Positions 12,310-25,400 of a stretch of DNA of 64,000 nt are shown here, one piece after another. The stretch is from Alentia gelatinosa (taxonomy: Eukaryota > Annelida > Polychaeta > Phyllodocida > Polynoidae), in assembly GCA_950022655.1 (NCBI GenBank), contig OX465590.1, positions 43,793,718 through 43,857,717 on the forward strand. Reading direction: 5' to 3'. Made by a program: the position numbers and the translations under genes. A model generated the notes under the pieces. The model was not told the DNA's origin, searched no databases, and saw nothing but the letters and a program-made list of their open reading frames with translations. The first letter of the stretch is position 1. Every line of letters starts with the position of its first letter.

Positions 12310-13563
12310 TCAGGCAATTTGGGGAATAGAGTTCTTCATGTTCTTTTTCGTGATAGATTTGAATTGCTTATAAGTATCTGTATTACGCAACAGGGCAGGC
12401 AAATTGTTCCAACGAGTAGCACCGTCGTACATTAAAGAGTCCGAGTATGCCTGGCAGTTTGGTCGTGTTACCTTTATGGTTGGACCTGCCACCATTCTAG
12501 TGGGTACTAAAGGAATTACCACGTTTTCATTATCTCTTGAGAATTTATACATAAAATTGTAAATATGACAGAGCCTTCTATCTTCTAGGTAAGGGATTTT
12601 TGACATGTTATGTAGAACTAGAACAGGTGTTCGTTTATGCAATTTGAGACATGTTCGAAGGCATTTGTTTTGTAAAATTTGTAATTTGTTTACCAGTTTA
12701 ATTGACATGTTATGATAGAGCACGTCCCTGTAGTAGAAATAGGGGAGTATACTGGTCTTATATATCAGTAGCGCAGCATCCCTAGTCAGAAATGGTCTCA
12801 TTTTTGTTAATTGATACAGTCGATGCGAGACACTCTTGATGATTCTGTTAATATGATTTGTGTAATCTAATTTGACGTTTAGGGTTACCCCTAAGTACCC
12901 GTATGTTACAACTTTGTCCAATTTTGCCTCACCTAGTTTGTAAGTCGGCTCTAGTGCTTGATTACGGTTTTTATTTGAACTAAAGAACATGGTTTTAGTC
13001 TTTTTTTTATTTATTGATAATTTATTCTGCCCGCACCATAATTCTACACCATCTAGGTCATTTTGGAGCTTTGGGTAGATGTCCATCGCATCCGTCGCAC
13101 TGACATATAAGACCGTATCATCCGCGTAAAGGCCAATTCGGGAAAATTTGAGAATTTTGCTTAGGTCATTTATGTAGAGTAAAAATAGAAAAGGTCCCAG
13201 GATTGACCCCTGAGGAACTCCACATTCCACCAGGAGAGGCTCCGATACAACTTCATTGACCACTACCGATTGTTTTCTACATGTCAAGTAACTATCAAAC
13301 CATTTCAGAGAATCTCCTCTGATACCATAGAAAGCCAACTTTTGTTTTAAGATATTATGATTTACTGTATCGAATGCTTTCATGAAGTCGATGTAGATAA
13401 CCGTGGTTTCTCTGCCTATGTTTTTTTCTAGTAATATATTGTTAGTAAAAGTTGCAATGGCTTGCATTGTGGATTTCGCTTTTCTGAAGCCAGATTGGGC
13501 TTTGTTAATGATATCATTTGAGTCACAGAACATTGATACCTTTCGGTGTACAATTTTCTCCAT
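12310..13563 (-). pseudogene. LINE reverse transcriptase, N-terminal motifs deleted
   Basis: Visible RT motifs are AQSGFRKAKST (motif 2/2a region), VIYIDFMKAFDTVNH (motif A, Asp), CGVPQGSILGPFLFLLYINDL (motif B) and the catalytic YADD at about 13115-13130. These are followed by the thumb and a C-terminal WNNLPALLRN..FK tail. Only five bases separate this frame from the upstream linker frame. The roughly 100 residues that normally hold the RT fingers (the KS.G.DGI and NYRPIS motifs) are absent, pointing to an internal deletion rather than a simple frameshift. Confidence 0.82.
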
Positions 13564-13567
13564 AAGC

Positions 13568-14728
13568 TTAGATTTCCTGTATATTTGTTCTAATTTGTTC
13601 CATCTCAGTGTGATTTATGTCGTCGTACCTTTTCCAAGGTGTGTATTTTTCGGCAGCAAGTTTAGGCCCAATATTACGAAAATATTCATTAAAGAAGGAC
13701 GCCGTCTGGTCCTTTACTATGTCATTATTAGAATCATCTTTAAGCCTGATTTCACCTTTAGATAAGTTTTTCTTAGTAGCAGGTAGGATGCAATTTATCT
13801 CTCTCCAAAATTTCTTATGATCTGATTTATGCTTGTCTAATTGGTTTATGATATAGCTTTGTCTTGCCCTCTTAACCTTTTTGTTTGTTTCATTTCTGAT
13901 TTTCTTGGCTTCTCTCAGGTCTTTTTCTTCACCAGTTCTTTTAGCCCTTCTAAATAATAGATTTTTGTCGTGTATGGCCTCAATCAGTTCGTTTGTTATC
14001 CATGGTTGTTGAGAGTTTTTAACCTTAAAATGTCTTACTTTACAGGTCTTGTCTAGGTATTCACAAATTTTTGACTTGATGATGGACCATTTATCATCGG
14101 TTGATACTGTCTGGTCAAAGTCTGTCCAGTTACTGTTTTTTAGGTGTTCTACTAGGTCCTGTGTCTTATATCTAATATATGAGCGACCTTTAAAGTCTCT
14201 GTTTTTATGCATGAGATTTGAATCGTTTCGTTCCTTTTTATTTATAAAGAAGATTGCCTGATGGTCACTTAGAGCTTGGTCAAGGACTCCGTATTTGTAG
14301 ACGTTAGTGTCATTTGTTAGGATTAGATCGATAATTGAGCTATTCTTACTATATCGCGTATAGTCTTGAATCAGTTGCGTAAAGCCCTTTTGCGTAAAAT
14401 TATTTAAGAAGACATTTATTTGAGTTGTATTAATGTTCACATTTATGTTAAAGTCACCTATTACGTATACTTCGTTATTACTTAGGTTGATATTGTCCAA
14501 AATTATGTTTAGTTCTTGCGTAAAAGTTTCTATATTGCCTTTCGTTGGTCTATAAATATTTATTAGGGCGATATTTTTTGCTTTATGTCTTCTGATTTCT
14601 AATACTTGGGATTCTATATGTCGTGTACTTTTGTTTAGGTGTAGATATATGTTTGTATCATGAACAAGATCCTCCCTTATATAAATACATAGTCCTCCTC
14701 CTGTTTTTGGTTTTTTGGTCACAGGCAC
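13568..14728 (-). pseudogene. LINE endonuclease domain and linker, truncated
   Basis: The frame carries endonuclease/exonuclease/phosphatase motifs: GGGLCIYIR near the start, LINIYRP, VIGDFNIN, a SSIIDLILTN block and SDHQAIFF with the catalytic Asp-His pair. A lysine-rich linker follows, including NEYFRNIGPKLA, the segment that normally precedes the RT. The N-terminal catalytic Asn/Glu region is missing, which indicates 5' truncation. The frame ends at 13568, where the sequence jumps into RT in another frame. Confidence 0.8.
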
Positions 14729-14749
14729 GTCTACTAAGCCTCTCCAAGT

Positions 14750-15690
14750 CTAGCTGCGGCTGAGTGCGCCAGGTAGCTGCCTGGTGGGTCCTTAGGGGCC
14801 TACTAATAGCTACCTGTGAGGTCATAGGCTGCTTGCTATAATTGACACAGTGTTGGAACCAGTCTAAACAGGTATCTGGCCACTTGGCTTGTACCTAGAA
14901 TATGTACTTGTTCTGCATGGGTAAGGAAGGTCCCTGCAAAACCACTAGTCAGCTGGGTACCAGACTTACATGGGACTACTGCTGAAGACCAAGCAGAAGT
15001 CTGCTCATGCCCAGTGAGGCTCCACAGGTGTATATAAGGCCTGTTGAAGCCCAGCTGGGCACATTGGGGTTGAGGGACTGCTACCTGTAGTTCCTCACCA
15101 GAGCTCTGTCTCTGCTCCCTGCCTGTGTGGGCCTTTAGGTTCCCTATGGGCTTGGTTCAGAGAGTCCCGGATGACGGAAGGAGGGGTTAACCCTTCGGAC
15201 GGATTCCGGGGTTCCGGACGGATTCCTGGAAGATGGAAGGAGTCTCGGAGGACGGAAGAAGGGGACTCGTGTACCCTTTGGACGAACTCCGAGGTTCCGG
15301 ACAGATTCCAGGATGACGGAAGGAATCCCGGAGGATGGAAGAAGGGCCCCTTCGGACGGACTACGGGATTTTGGGTATCAGTAGGGCCTAGTCACTCCTA
15401 TCTGATCCCGGGCAGAGCAATGGAGGTGCTGGGTGGCTGTGGTAAAACACAGCTGTGGGTTCGCGGGTGGGACCAGCACGGGAATGGCATTATGGACCAA
15501 AACTGTGGTGGTGCTTGGAATAAGCTTCGGCCGGTCCCGACACCCAGCCACTACACATATAAAGGTATATATATCTTGTTCATTGCAAAACATACATTTA
15601 TCCCAACAAAGGGGCAAAAGCCTCAATTGACTAAGCTATTGGTTTTCATGGATTATCAATTGGAAAAACAAAATATCCCATGAAATAAAA
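14750..15690. other. no gene recognised; GGA-rich repeat and TATA-like site
   Basis: A TATATAAGG sequence lies near 15032. From 15166 to 15370 there is an imperfect tandem repeat rich in GGACGGA/GATGACGGAAGG units. A 170-codon open frame (15171-15683) reads through this repeat and has no family resemblance, so I do not call it. The stretch could be part of an unrecognised LTR element. Confidence 0.35.
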
Positions 15691-16336
15691 TTACAATTCG
15701 CATCACCCGGCCAGCCCCGGTTGATGCCTTGAGGCATCACCCGGCCAGCCCTGGTTGATGCTTCAGGGCATCACCCAGCGCGAATGGGTTAATAGGCTCT
15801 AAAGGGTTCTCTCTATACAGAGAGAACACACAGAGTAACCTGCCTGCCTGCTGTGGCCTCATACACTAGACAAGTTACGTAATCTGGGCGCACCCATAGC
15901 ACTTGTGTGCATGGGCTCACCAAAACCACCACACAGCAGGGACTGGTTTCCCGTGTCCTCAAGCAAAGAGTGAACACAACACTGCTTGACTGACCCAACC
16001 CCTACATTTTTTTAATACTGACTATGTAGTACAAGATTAGGCTTATAATACGCTTCTTTTTTAAAGATTTGAAGAAAATCACTGATATCACTTTCATAGT
16101 CTCATCATAATTTATTCCCATAATCATAGACAAATAATCATGGTATGATACACTTTTAGAATTAAAGATTTATAACCAAAGCCAGAGTATGACTTCAAGT
16201 GACACACAACCAGAAAAAGAAAAGTTTATTTGTATATATGTTATTTGTAATTCCTTCCAAAACAACGTTTTGGAGTTGATGAATGAATGTGCTTTTTCAA
16301 TCATTTCACTGTACTTTCTCACTTTTCCAACTGATC

Positions 16337-16483
16337 CTAGTTCCACAGTGTCTCTGGTGTTCCAGAATATGCAGTTGCGTTGGCTATATCAGTGATATTT
16401 TCCATTGATGGATTGAAATCACAAGCTGCAGGCTTTCCAAACTGAAACATGACTATTGTATATGTCACCAGTGTGCCAAACAT
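16337..16483 (-). CDS. second copy of the Grl-B terminal coding exon
   Basis: This exon lies 1138 bases downstream, in gene direction, of the equivalent exon at 17475-17621. It has the same acceptor (TTCCAG), the same length of 147 bases, and the same stop in GGAACTAG. It is intact, so it could serve as an alternative last exon if the first copy is skipped. Otherwise it is a silent duplicate. Splicing would normally favour the nearer copy (17621). Confidence 0.8.
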   Translation of the reverse strand: MFGTLVTYTIVMFQFGKPAACDFNPSMENITDIANATAYSGTPETLWN

Positions 16484-19400
16484 CTGGAATAAAATAGATC
16501 CTTCCTTAGTGTTGACTCAAAGGAATATTCTGATCAGTGCCTGAATTATAATAACTGGTTAATGTTTTCTTGTACAGTAAAACCCTGCTTAACCCTATCA
16601 TGCCGGGTACCCGTGGCAGGGGTACAGTTATGGAGCCGGGTACTAGTGCCAGTGACTACCGCTAGAGGCAGGGTATATAGGCCTTTTGTGAACATTTTTA
16701 TTTCTGTATCACATGACATGACACATGATATTTATTACTATTTTCTATTTCGCCAGGAATATCAAATATGATGTTATATCTACATTCTCTGAAATTTTCA
16801 TGTTTATTGAACCATTATTTCCAATTTTATCTTAAAAAACGAATATTTTGTAAATGATGCCTCAAGGCATCACCCGGCCAGCCCCGGTTGATGCCTTGAG
16901 GCATCAACCGGCCAGCCCTGGTTGATGCTTCAGGGCATCACCCGGCGCGAATGGGTTAATAGGCTCTAAAGGGTTCTCTGTATACAGAGAGAACACACAG
17001 AGTAACCTGCCTGCCTGCTGTGGCCTCATACACTAGACAAGTTACGTAATCTGGGTGCACCCATAGCACTTGCGTGCATGGGCTCACCAAAACCACCACA
17101 CAGCAGGGACTGGTGTCTCGTGTCCTCTAGTGAACACAACACTGCTTGACGGACCAGACCACTACATTTTTTTTAATACTGACTATGTAGTACAAGAGTA
17201 GCCTTATAATACTCTTTTTTAAGATTTAAAGAAAATCACTGATATAACTTTCATAGTCTCATCATAATTTATTCCCATAATCATAGACAAATAATCATGG
17301 TATGATACACTTTTAGAATTAAAGATTTATAACCAAAGCCAGAGTATGACTTCAAGTGACACACAACCAGAAAAAGAAAAGTTTATTTATGTTATTTGTA
17401 ATTCCTCCCAAAACAACGTTTTGGAGTTGATGAATGAATTAGTTCACTGTACTTTCTCACTTTTCCAACTGATCCTAGTTCCACAGTGTCTCTGGTGTCC
17501 CAGAATATGCAGTTGTGTTGGCTATATCAGTGATATTTTCCATTGATGGATTGAAATCACAAGCTGCAGGCTTTCCAAACTGAAACATGACTATTGTATA
17601 TGTCACCACCGTGCCAAACATCTGGAATAAAATAGATCATACCAAAATGAAGCTAAGGGACCAGTTACCCATCCTTAGTGTTAACTCAAGGGAATATTCT
17701 GATCAGTGCCTGAATTATTACAACTGGTTAATGTTTTCTTGTACAGTAAAAACCCACTTAAGGAAACCCCATCTGTTTAAAGCAAAGTGACCCCTTAAGC
17801 AGGGTTAAAATAAACTAAATAAAAATCTCTGTCCCAAGCAAATTGGCCCCTTAAGCGAGGTGTCCCCTTAAGCGAGGTGTCCCAGAAGCAGGGTTTTACT
17901 GTATTTTCCACATGATATTGACAAAACTATAGCAACTTATTGTACATAGGATGAAGTTTCGGAAATTATGATGATTAAATAAACTATAACCTATAACCCC
18001 TCAGCCGCCTATCTGGCTGCCGACCCAACCACTGTAATACCAACACCATGTCTATCTTTTATGCATGCCAGCCCCCCTTTACAATCCAATGGCAGTTCAT
18101 TTTATATTAACAAAGCTACTCTGAAGTGCACAAAACAATGGTGTTTTGAAAGTAAAAATTATCAAACAAACTTTAATATATCAAAAGAATGAAAGTTTAT
18201 GTATTTAAATGATAGGGAACTGGGTTTCAGAAAGACTTTATAATCAAAACAGCCAAAATAAGATTCGATTTTGCATGAATAGGCAAATAAGAACAAAAGC
18301 TAAGTGACACATATGACCACTAAAAGAATTGAAATAAATAGTTCAAAATGAAAACAATTGGTTTCTTGGAAGCAGAAACTATTCACTATATTATCATATT
18401 AAGAAAAAAGTAAAAGTAAATGGTGTTTGGAATCATACTACACATCTGTGTTAGAACCAACCATTATGTTCCATTTCATCCATGTATTTTGGGTGAGTCA
18501 GCTTATCACAAATATTGGATGTTGGAGCAGAAAGGGAATCGCTGTCACTGCACTAAAATTTTAATTTAAAAAAAAAAAATCCTTACCGATAACAGGAATG
18601 ATGAGTCAATCAACAAAAGCCCCCCAGTTGTCAGCCCCACAGGTGGTCCATTGAGACGTGTCAGGAAAATTGTCACCTAACAATTCAATTAACAATTAAC
18701 TTACACTGAATGTATGGTTATTGTGAATACATGTTTAATGAATTTTAAGCATGACAAACAAGTTTGAGGCCATCCTGTGCTCCAGTGTAATATGCTGAGA
18801 AAGTTTATCTAGAAATATCCTCCTCAATCATTAAATCTCTCAAGCCATAGGGAATATTTTCGGTTTTATTGATATTCAAAACTTGAGCTTCATTTCCTTC
18901 TCATTGATTGCATCATTGTTAAGCATTACATTTTGTAGCACACCAAGAAAAAAGGAATATATACAATTCAAGGAAACGGCAACTGCCTTATTGTTATTCA
19001 TATAATAAATGGAAATTATCAGTCTATACAAATAAAACTAGCATTTTCTTAATTCTAATTCATATATGTTATTATATGTACCAATTGTGTATATTTTTCA
19101 TCAACATCTCCGAAGCATAGTCCATACACGAGGTTGCGGCAGGCATACAACTATTGAAAGGGAGAATCATCAATTTCTATACATTATAAGGAGTCTATAT
19201 AGATGTGTATGAAGAATCTCATCATGATGAGAACATACAGATGGAAATCAAAAAGAATATTAGAATAATGTTCAGAGATCATATGTTCCACCTAATGAGC
19301 ATGTACTTACAACCTTATTGTAAATTTGTTTGTTTGATTGGGTAGTTCAATATCCAATTTGTTCAAATAGACTTACTTTGGATTCGACCAAATCTATGAG

Positions 19401-22400
19401 ATGAATGTAGGTAGAAATCCCACCCATAAACGTTTACCGAGGGGAGAGTTCTTTTACTTCCCATACCACATAGACATGGTATGAGAAGGATTGGCCTTTG
19501 ATATAGCAGTAAATCTACCAGGAGGGTAAACAGATTGGTAATTGCTGTCCACCCTAGCAGACCGATACACATCACTGCTATGGTTGTAGCCATTTGTCAT
19601 ATAGCATACTATTCCATGTACCTTTGTACTGGGCACCTTAGATACCAACTGACTGCATGCCTTGGATTTTCTTTAAAGATGTGTATTTACATTTAATAGA
19701 ATGCTTTTGTTCCATCAGCAATCATTTTACTACAAAAATAAGAAGTTTTTACCTTATGTTAACCCTTTGAGGCTTCATGATGCCTGGAGGCATCACCGCA
19801 TTAAAGACACATGATGCCTCCAGGCATCATGAGATGAGGCGCCATTGTTCCAATATTTACAAAAATGTTTTAACAAATGATTAAGTAATTTTCATGAAAT
19901 CTTCACCAAGTGAACATATCACATGATTTTATATTATTCTATTCTATTCAAAAGAAATATAACATATATAAGTATGTCTCGAAATACGTGATCACAAATT
20001 TGAATTATGAATTATGACCATAATATGCCCGTCCTCTAGCAAGACAAACTCACACCAACACCCGGCCTAACAGAAGTAGCTCGGCCGCAGGCTCCCGTCC
20101 TTAAAGGGTTAAGATGAATGATATGAAGAATACAGTATTAGAGGGAAACTGTTCCAGTGAAAGAAAGTCAAAGTTACTCGGTAAGGCTTGGAAAAATTAC
20201 TGCCCCAGGCCTTGGCCTTAATAAGGAAACGTAGAGGCATAGCTTCCTTGATAGCTTTATTATCTTTTGTATGATTTCTGTCATCGGGAGTGGGGCCTAC
20301 AGCCATGTTCCCGTTGGAGGGTGGTTGTGGCCCATTAGATATTAGGTCAATTCTCGACTGTAGAGCCGTCCCAAGGCGCTATAAATATCATGTAAGCAGG
20401 TCAGGGTGAAGGTCGTGGTTTACTCCGAACGCAGTCATTGGCTACTGGGACTACTCTATTCCTTATATGGTAGTTAATACTAGGGGACAGCTCCATGCAG
20501 GTTGCTATAGTCTTGTCAATATTATGTGGAAAATACAGTAAGACCCTGCTTCTGGGAAACCTCGCTTGTGTGCACATGTGGTGCAGGTGGGATCCATCGC
20601 GGATCCATTCAGCCTACCATAAATTTGGCTCAGACACAGAGGTGCTCCTTAATAATGTGCCTAAAGCGGGATTCACGTACCTCACAGGCCGTTTGTCTGA
20701 GACAAATCCTGTTGAGATTCGGTACTGGAACACAATCTCCTCGTGTAAATGACAGGGTTCCATTTTGCTGAGACAACTTTTTTCCCTTGCAATTGTGGGC
20801 GACAATCACCCCTAACAAGGAACGGAATCTCATGAGATTTTAACTTTAAACAGGTTTAAAATTTAGAAGGACATTTTTGTGGGATAAATGTATTTCAAAC
20901 GTTCTTTCCCAATCAGTGAGTCTCAGAGGTCCCAAATAACACCTATTCACAAAAGGAAGTACCCTGAGTCAGTGGCTGTGCACCCTGCGTACCCTGTGTA
21001 GGGGTGGAGGGGTGAGACTATGTACCTGTTAAGTCTTCCCATGTGAATTGAATCCGCCATGTTACCCTGAGACTGTAGAACACCCCAATCTGTGAAACTT
21101 TGTACCCAGCTGGAAATAGTAGCTGACTGGTGCAAAGGTGTGAAGTACACCAGTCTCAGGTCTATTTGTCCCATCATGTGAATCCCACTTTAAGTGGGAT
21201 TAACATGAAGAGACTCATGTACTTGTGAATGCGTTCCCTCAAGTTGAGACTCAAGTACCTATGTTCAGGGTACATTGTCTCTAGCACAGGGCCTTCTTCC
21301 CGTGTGAACCCGTGAAAGGCCCACCACTGAAACTAGGGGACCCTCCTTATCAGCAAGAGGTACGCCAGTCTCAGGAAAGTCCCTGAAAATTTTAAACAGG
21401 TTTAAAATCCAAATCGCTTGAGATTATGTACCTTGGCATGGAAAATTGGTGCCAACAATTTTCCCTGCTGTCCCTCAGTCTCAAGGAAATGAGACTTAAA
21501 TGGGATTCACACGGTGGGATCCATGTACCTCACAAAGTGTTTGTCTGAGACAAATCCTGTTGAGATTTGGTACTGGAACACAATCTCCTCGTGTGAATGA
21601 CAGGGTTCCATTTTGCTGAGACAACTTTTTTCCCTTGCAATTGTCGGTGACAATCACCCCTAAAAAGGAACAGAATCTCATGAGATTTTGACTTTAAACA
21701 GGTTTAAAATATATAGGGGCATTTTGGTGGGACAAATGGACCTGCTGCGACCATGTACCTGCCCTAGCCAATAGGAGGCCAGCAAGCATGATTACATGTT
21801 TGTAACACCCTTACCATCAAGGGTAATTGAGTCCCAAGGTGAGTGGTCACTGTGACTATGTCTGAGATTATGTACCAGGTGTGTCCTCCCATGTGAATCA
21901 AATTCGCCATTTTCCCTTGAGACTGATAAAATAACTTAGCCATGAGAACTTTTTACCAAACGAGAATTGTCTGAGACTAGAGAAAAGGTGTGAAGTACAC
22001 CAGTCTCAGGTACATGAGTCTCTTCGTGTGAATCCCACTCTAAGGGTGTCACACGAGGAGACTATGTACCGACAAATAATCTCAGGAAAATTGTCTCAGA
22101 CAAACCCTGCATAAGGTACATGAGTGTGAATCCCACTTTAGCCTGCTTCTCAATGTCTGGGGCGAGTGCATCGTATGGTCTCAGGGTATCCTTAAATGGG
22201 ATTCACACGGTGGGAAAAATGGACCTGAGACTGATGTACTTCACACCTTTGCACCAATCGGCTACTATTTCCAACTGGGAACAAAGTTTCACAGATTGGG
22301 GTGTTCTACAGTCTCAGGGGAACATGGCGGATTCAATTCACATGAGAAGATTTAACAGGTACATAGTCTCAACCCTACACCCCTACACAGGGTACACAGG

Positions 22401-25400
22401 GTACACAGGGTACACAGTCGCCGACTCAGGGTACTTCCCCGTGTGAATAGGTGTTATTTGAGACCGCTGAGACTCACAGATTGGGGGAGAACGTGTGAAA
22501 TACATTTGTCTCACCAAAATGTCCCTCTAAATTTTAAACCTGTTTAAAGTCAAAATCTCATGAGATTCTGTTCCTTGTAAGGGGCGATTGTCGCCGACAA
22601 TTGCAAGAGAAAAAAGTTGTCTCAGCAAAATGAAAGCCTGTCATTCACACGAGGAGATTGTGTTCCAGTACCGAATCTCAACAGGATTTGTCTCAGACAA
22701 ACGGCCTGTGAGGTACATGAATCCCACCGTGTGAATCCCGTTTTAGGCTTTCCACTCTGCCATAGTAGGTCTTTGGGTCAATCACATGGCTCCATGGCTC
22801 TTATCTCACCCCTGGAATAAATGTCAATAAGCTTAACATAAGAACTTATTCTCGATGCCCCTACATATATTGCAGTCCGTTCTCCATGGTCTATATCCTG
22901 TGTGTTGTTCATTCTTTTAGTGTGTACTGGGGTGAGATAAATACAGAAAGCAACTCGTTTTTGTCAAAGAAGTCCAACTCGTTTGAATGCTATGTGACAT
23001 TCTCTCACTCGGCTGTCGCCTCGTTCATATCACACTGCATCAAACTCGTGTAGAATGAAGACTTTGACCAAAACTTGTTGGTTTCTTCTTTAGTACCTCA
23101 TAGATGATGGGGTTGACTGGTCACTGTGTTTCATTATGGGCAGCAGGATGAGTATTAAGGCACTGGGGTCCTGCCTGATCTGCTTTATGTCAGTGCGCTG
23201 ACCTTTTTGTTTATCCTGTCATCCATTGGTAGATATTTCTCCATTTCACTTTTTAAATTTGCATTGAGTCCATAACAAACATGGTTTATGTTGGTTTCAA
23301 TTGACAAATGAGATTATTTCTGTTATTTCATTTCATCCATGATACCTTGGGGTTGATGGAGACTATGGATGTTGTAGGCGACCTTCACAATATATTTGGG
23401 CTTCAATGTGTAGCGGTCACCGGCTCTGGCCTTTGGGAGAATAGGCTATCTTCTGAAAGATTGTATAGAAAACCCCTTCCCGGTGATATGCCACCCTATG
23501 CACTATTACATAGGTCGGTTTGGTCCTTGTGGTATGTATGAACAAAACCTACTTAAACAAAACCAGACTCCTGAAGTTTAATAAACAGTGGATGTTTATC
23601 AATTACTTCCTGAGGTGATCCCGGTAAAACACCACCAAAGTACATTACCTTGGCACAGTGTGCCAAGTAAAGCAGAGGAGGCTAATCCAGATACCGGAGT
23701 ACTGGACTCACCTACCACTGAGAGGGTTCGGAGAAACCTACAAATGAGGCCCTAAGCATTCACTCCTCTCGGCAAGAACGCACATGAATGCCTGCCGACC
23801 TACTGCGAACCTGGCTTATATACAGGCCGAGTAATGTAATCTGGGTGACCCCGTACACTTGCGTGCTGGGGTTCACCCGAATCACTACACAGCAGGGACT
23901 GACATCCTGCACCCTCTGGTGAAAAGCAAAAGAACCACCGCTAGACTGACCCGACCCCTACAATAGTGATAGATTGGCCGCCACCTCTGTCTACACTACG
24001 TTCCAACTAAGAGGTTGGTAACGTTAACCCATGGACGTGTCCACGGATTCTCACTCTCTGACCAAACCAGTTTGTCCTACATAGATTCTGAGATCCAAAA
24101 TACATGCAAAGAATTCTCCATATGTTGATAAATTGACAAAGAACCTTTTCTCTGTGACCATTTTATCAAAAATACACATTAAAAGAAGATGAGAACATGG
24201 AAAAGTGACTTACAGGGTAAGAACCCAGGATTCATTACAACCAGAGGAACCAGTGGAACCAGTTACAACTGCCAGCACAGAGTGAAAATAGATACGAAAA
24301 ATAGGTAGAGTGAGCTTCCTTTACCCGCTACCACGCCATGTCAAGGCCCCTGTCCATTTAACGTGACCAGAGCTAACGTAGTGTAGCTCGGGTGGCCAGT
24401 GTACAATAGTGACATCATGTAAAAAGGAATTATGGTCCACCCTTTGAAGGAGACATGTATGATTGATATTTAACATGGAGTTTTGGGTCAATAAATGTCT
24501 GATTATCATGATGGTAGACTGCAGTTTTCCAATATAACCTACTTGCTTTAAGAGTTATACTACATACTTTAAAAAATTAAGTGATTGAATTACCTAAACC
24601 TCCGAAGCACTCATCTGAGAAGGATGTTTAAAATTTTACCTGGCGATGAAAAGGCAAATTGATGCCTGTTTTCGATCAACCTTGCTAACCCTAGTTCAAT
24701 ATATTATCTGATTCTGTCTCTTCTTATTTTGTGAAAATAGGGTTACTGCAGTTGTATGTAAATGGATCATTTTTTCAATGAACAAACACCAAGATTATGA
24801 TAAGTCTCTGTCAGGTACATCTTTTTTGTGACATACATGATAAACACATTATGGGAAGGAATAGTTGGTTAGCATATCTCATTCATTCTTATATATTTCA
24901 TTACCTGTTTCTCTACTTGAAATATTTATGTGAAATTTGTAGCAAACGATATAGGGAGCCAAAGAGAACCCGCTGAAACCACAGATACCCACCTACAAAA
25001 CACCGTTTCCGGTGGCCAGTAAGAACGAGGCTTAGTGCTAAAGCTATGGGGGGTTGAGGCTAGACTTATGTTTTTGGTCTCGTTTGTTACTTTTGAAGTG
25101 AAGTTTATAACTATCGTCTCTGAATAACTATGTTTCAAAACTACGATGACAGTTGTTAAGTTTATTAAAAATTTGGATCTAAAAGATTGGAGAATGAGAC
25201 ATATAATCTCGAACCTACATAGCCTAAGTACTGAGCGCCTATATCTGGAAATAGTATTTTGTGACCGGCTATCTGTGGTTGGAGCGGGTTCAATTTGGCT
25301 CCCCATGTGCTAGAATGGCATAATTTTAATAAATAAATAACATGCTATCCAAGACTATCTCTAAATTTTGAGAAGTTTGTTGGGGGATTGCATAAAATAT

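Larger units (their letters stand above)
12310..14728 (-). mobile_element. non-LTR retrotransposon (LINE, Jockey/CR1-like), 5'-truncated and internally deleted
   Basis: The minus strand encodes an APE-type endonuclease followed by a reverse transcriptase in a different frame. The endonuclease lacks its N-terminal part and the RT lacks its first motifs, so the element is dead. The sequence just beyond 14728 no longer encodes endonuclease. The 3' end is not sharply defined; it lies somewhere below 12310, and I see no clear poly-A or target duplication. Confidence 0.82.
15700..17760. repeat. tandem segmental duplication carrying the last exon of Grl-B
   Basis: The block at about 15700-16586 is repeated at about 16857-17755. 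The offset is 1167 bases near the left side and 1138 at the exon because of small indels. Both copies contain the end of a piggyBac-like MITE, an LTR-like repeat, the Grl-B terminal exon with its acceptor, and the start of a TACAGTAAAACCC element. Sequence identity is high, with scattered substitutions and one gap of about 30 bases (17639-17668 is absent from the left copy). Confidence 0.85.

Noticed and set aside
15171..15683. 170-codon open frame
   Set aside because: Half of it reads through a GGA-rich tandem repeat and the rest has no family resemblance or splice support.
23308..23541. 77-codon plus-strand frame ahead of the LTR-like repeat
   Set aside because: It crosses the start of the LTR-like repeat at 23409 and has no conserved domain.
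24926..25306. 126-codon minus-strand frame in Grl-B intron 1
   Set aside because: It coincides with the MITE at 24954-25303, whose inverted ends make up the frame's termini.
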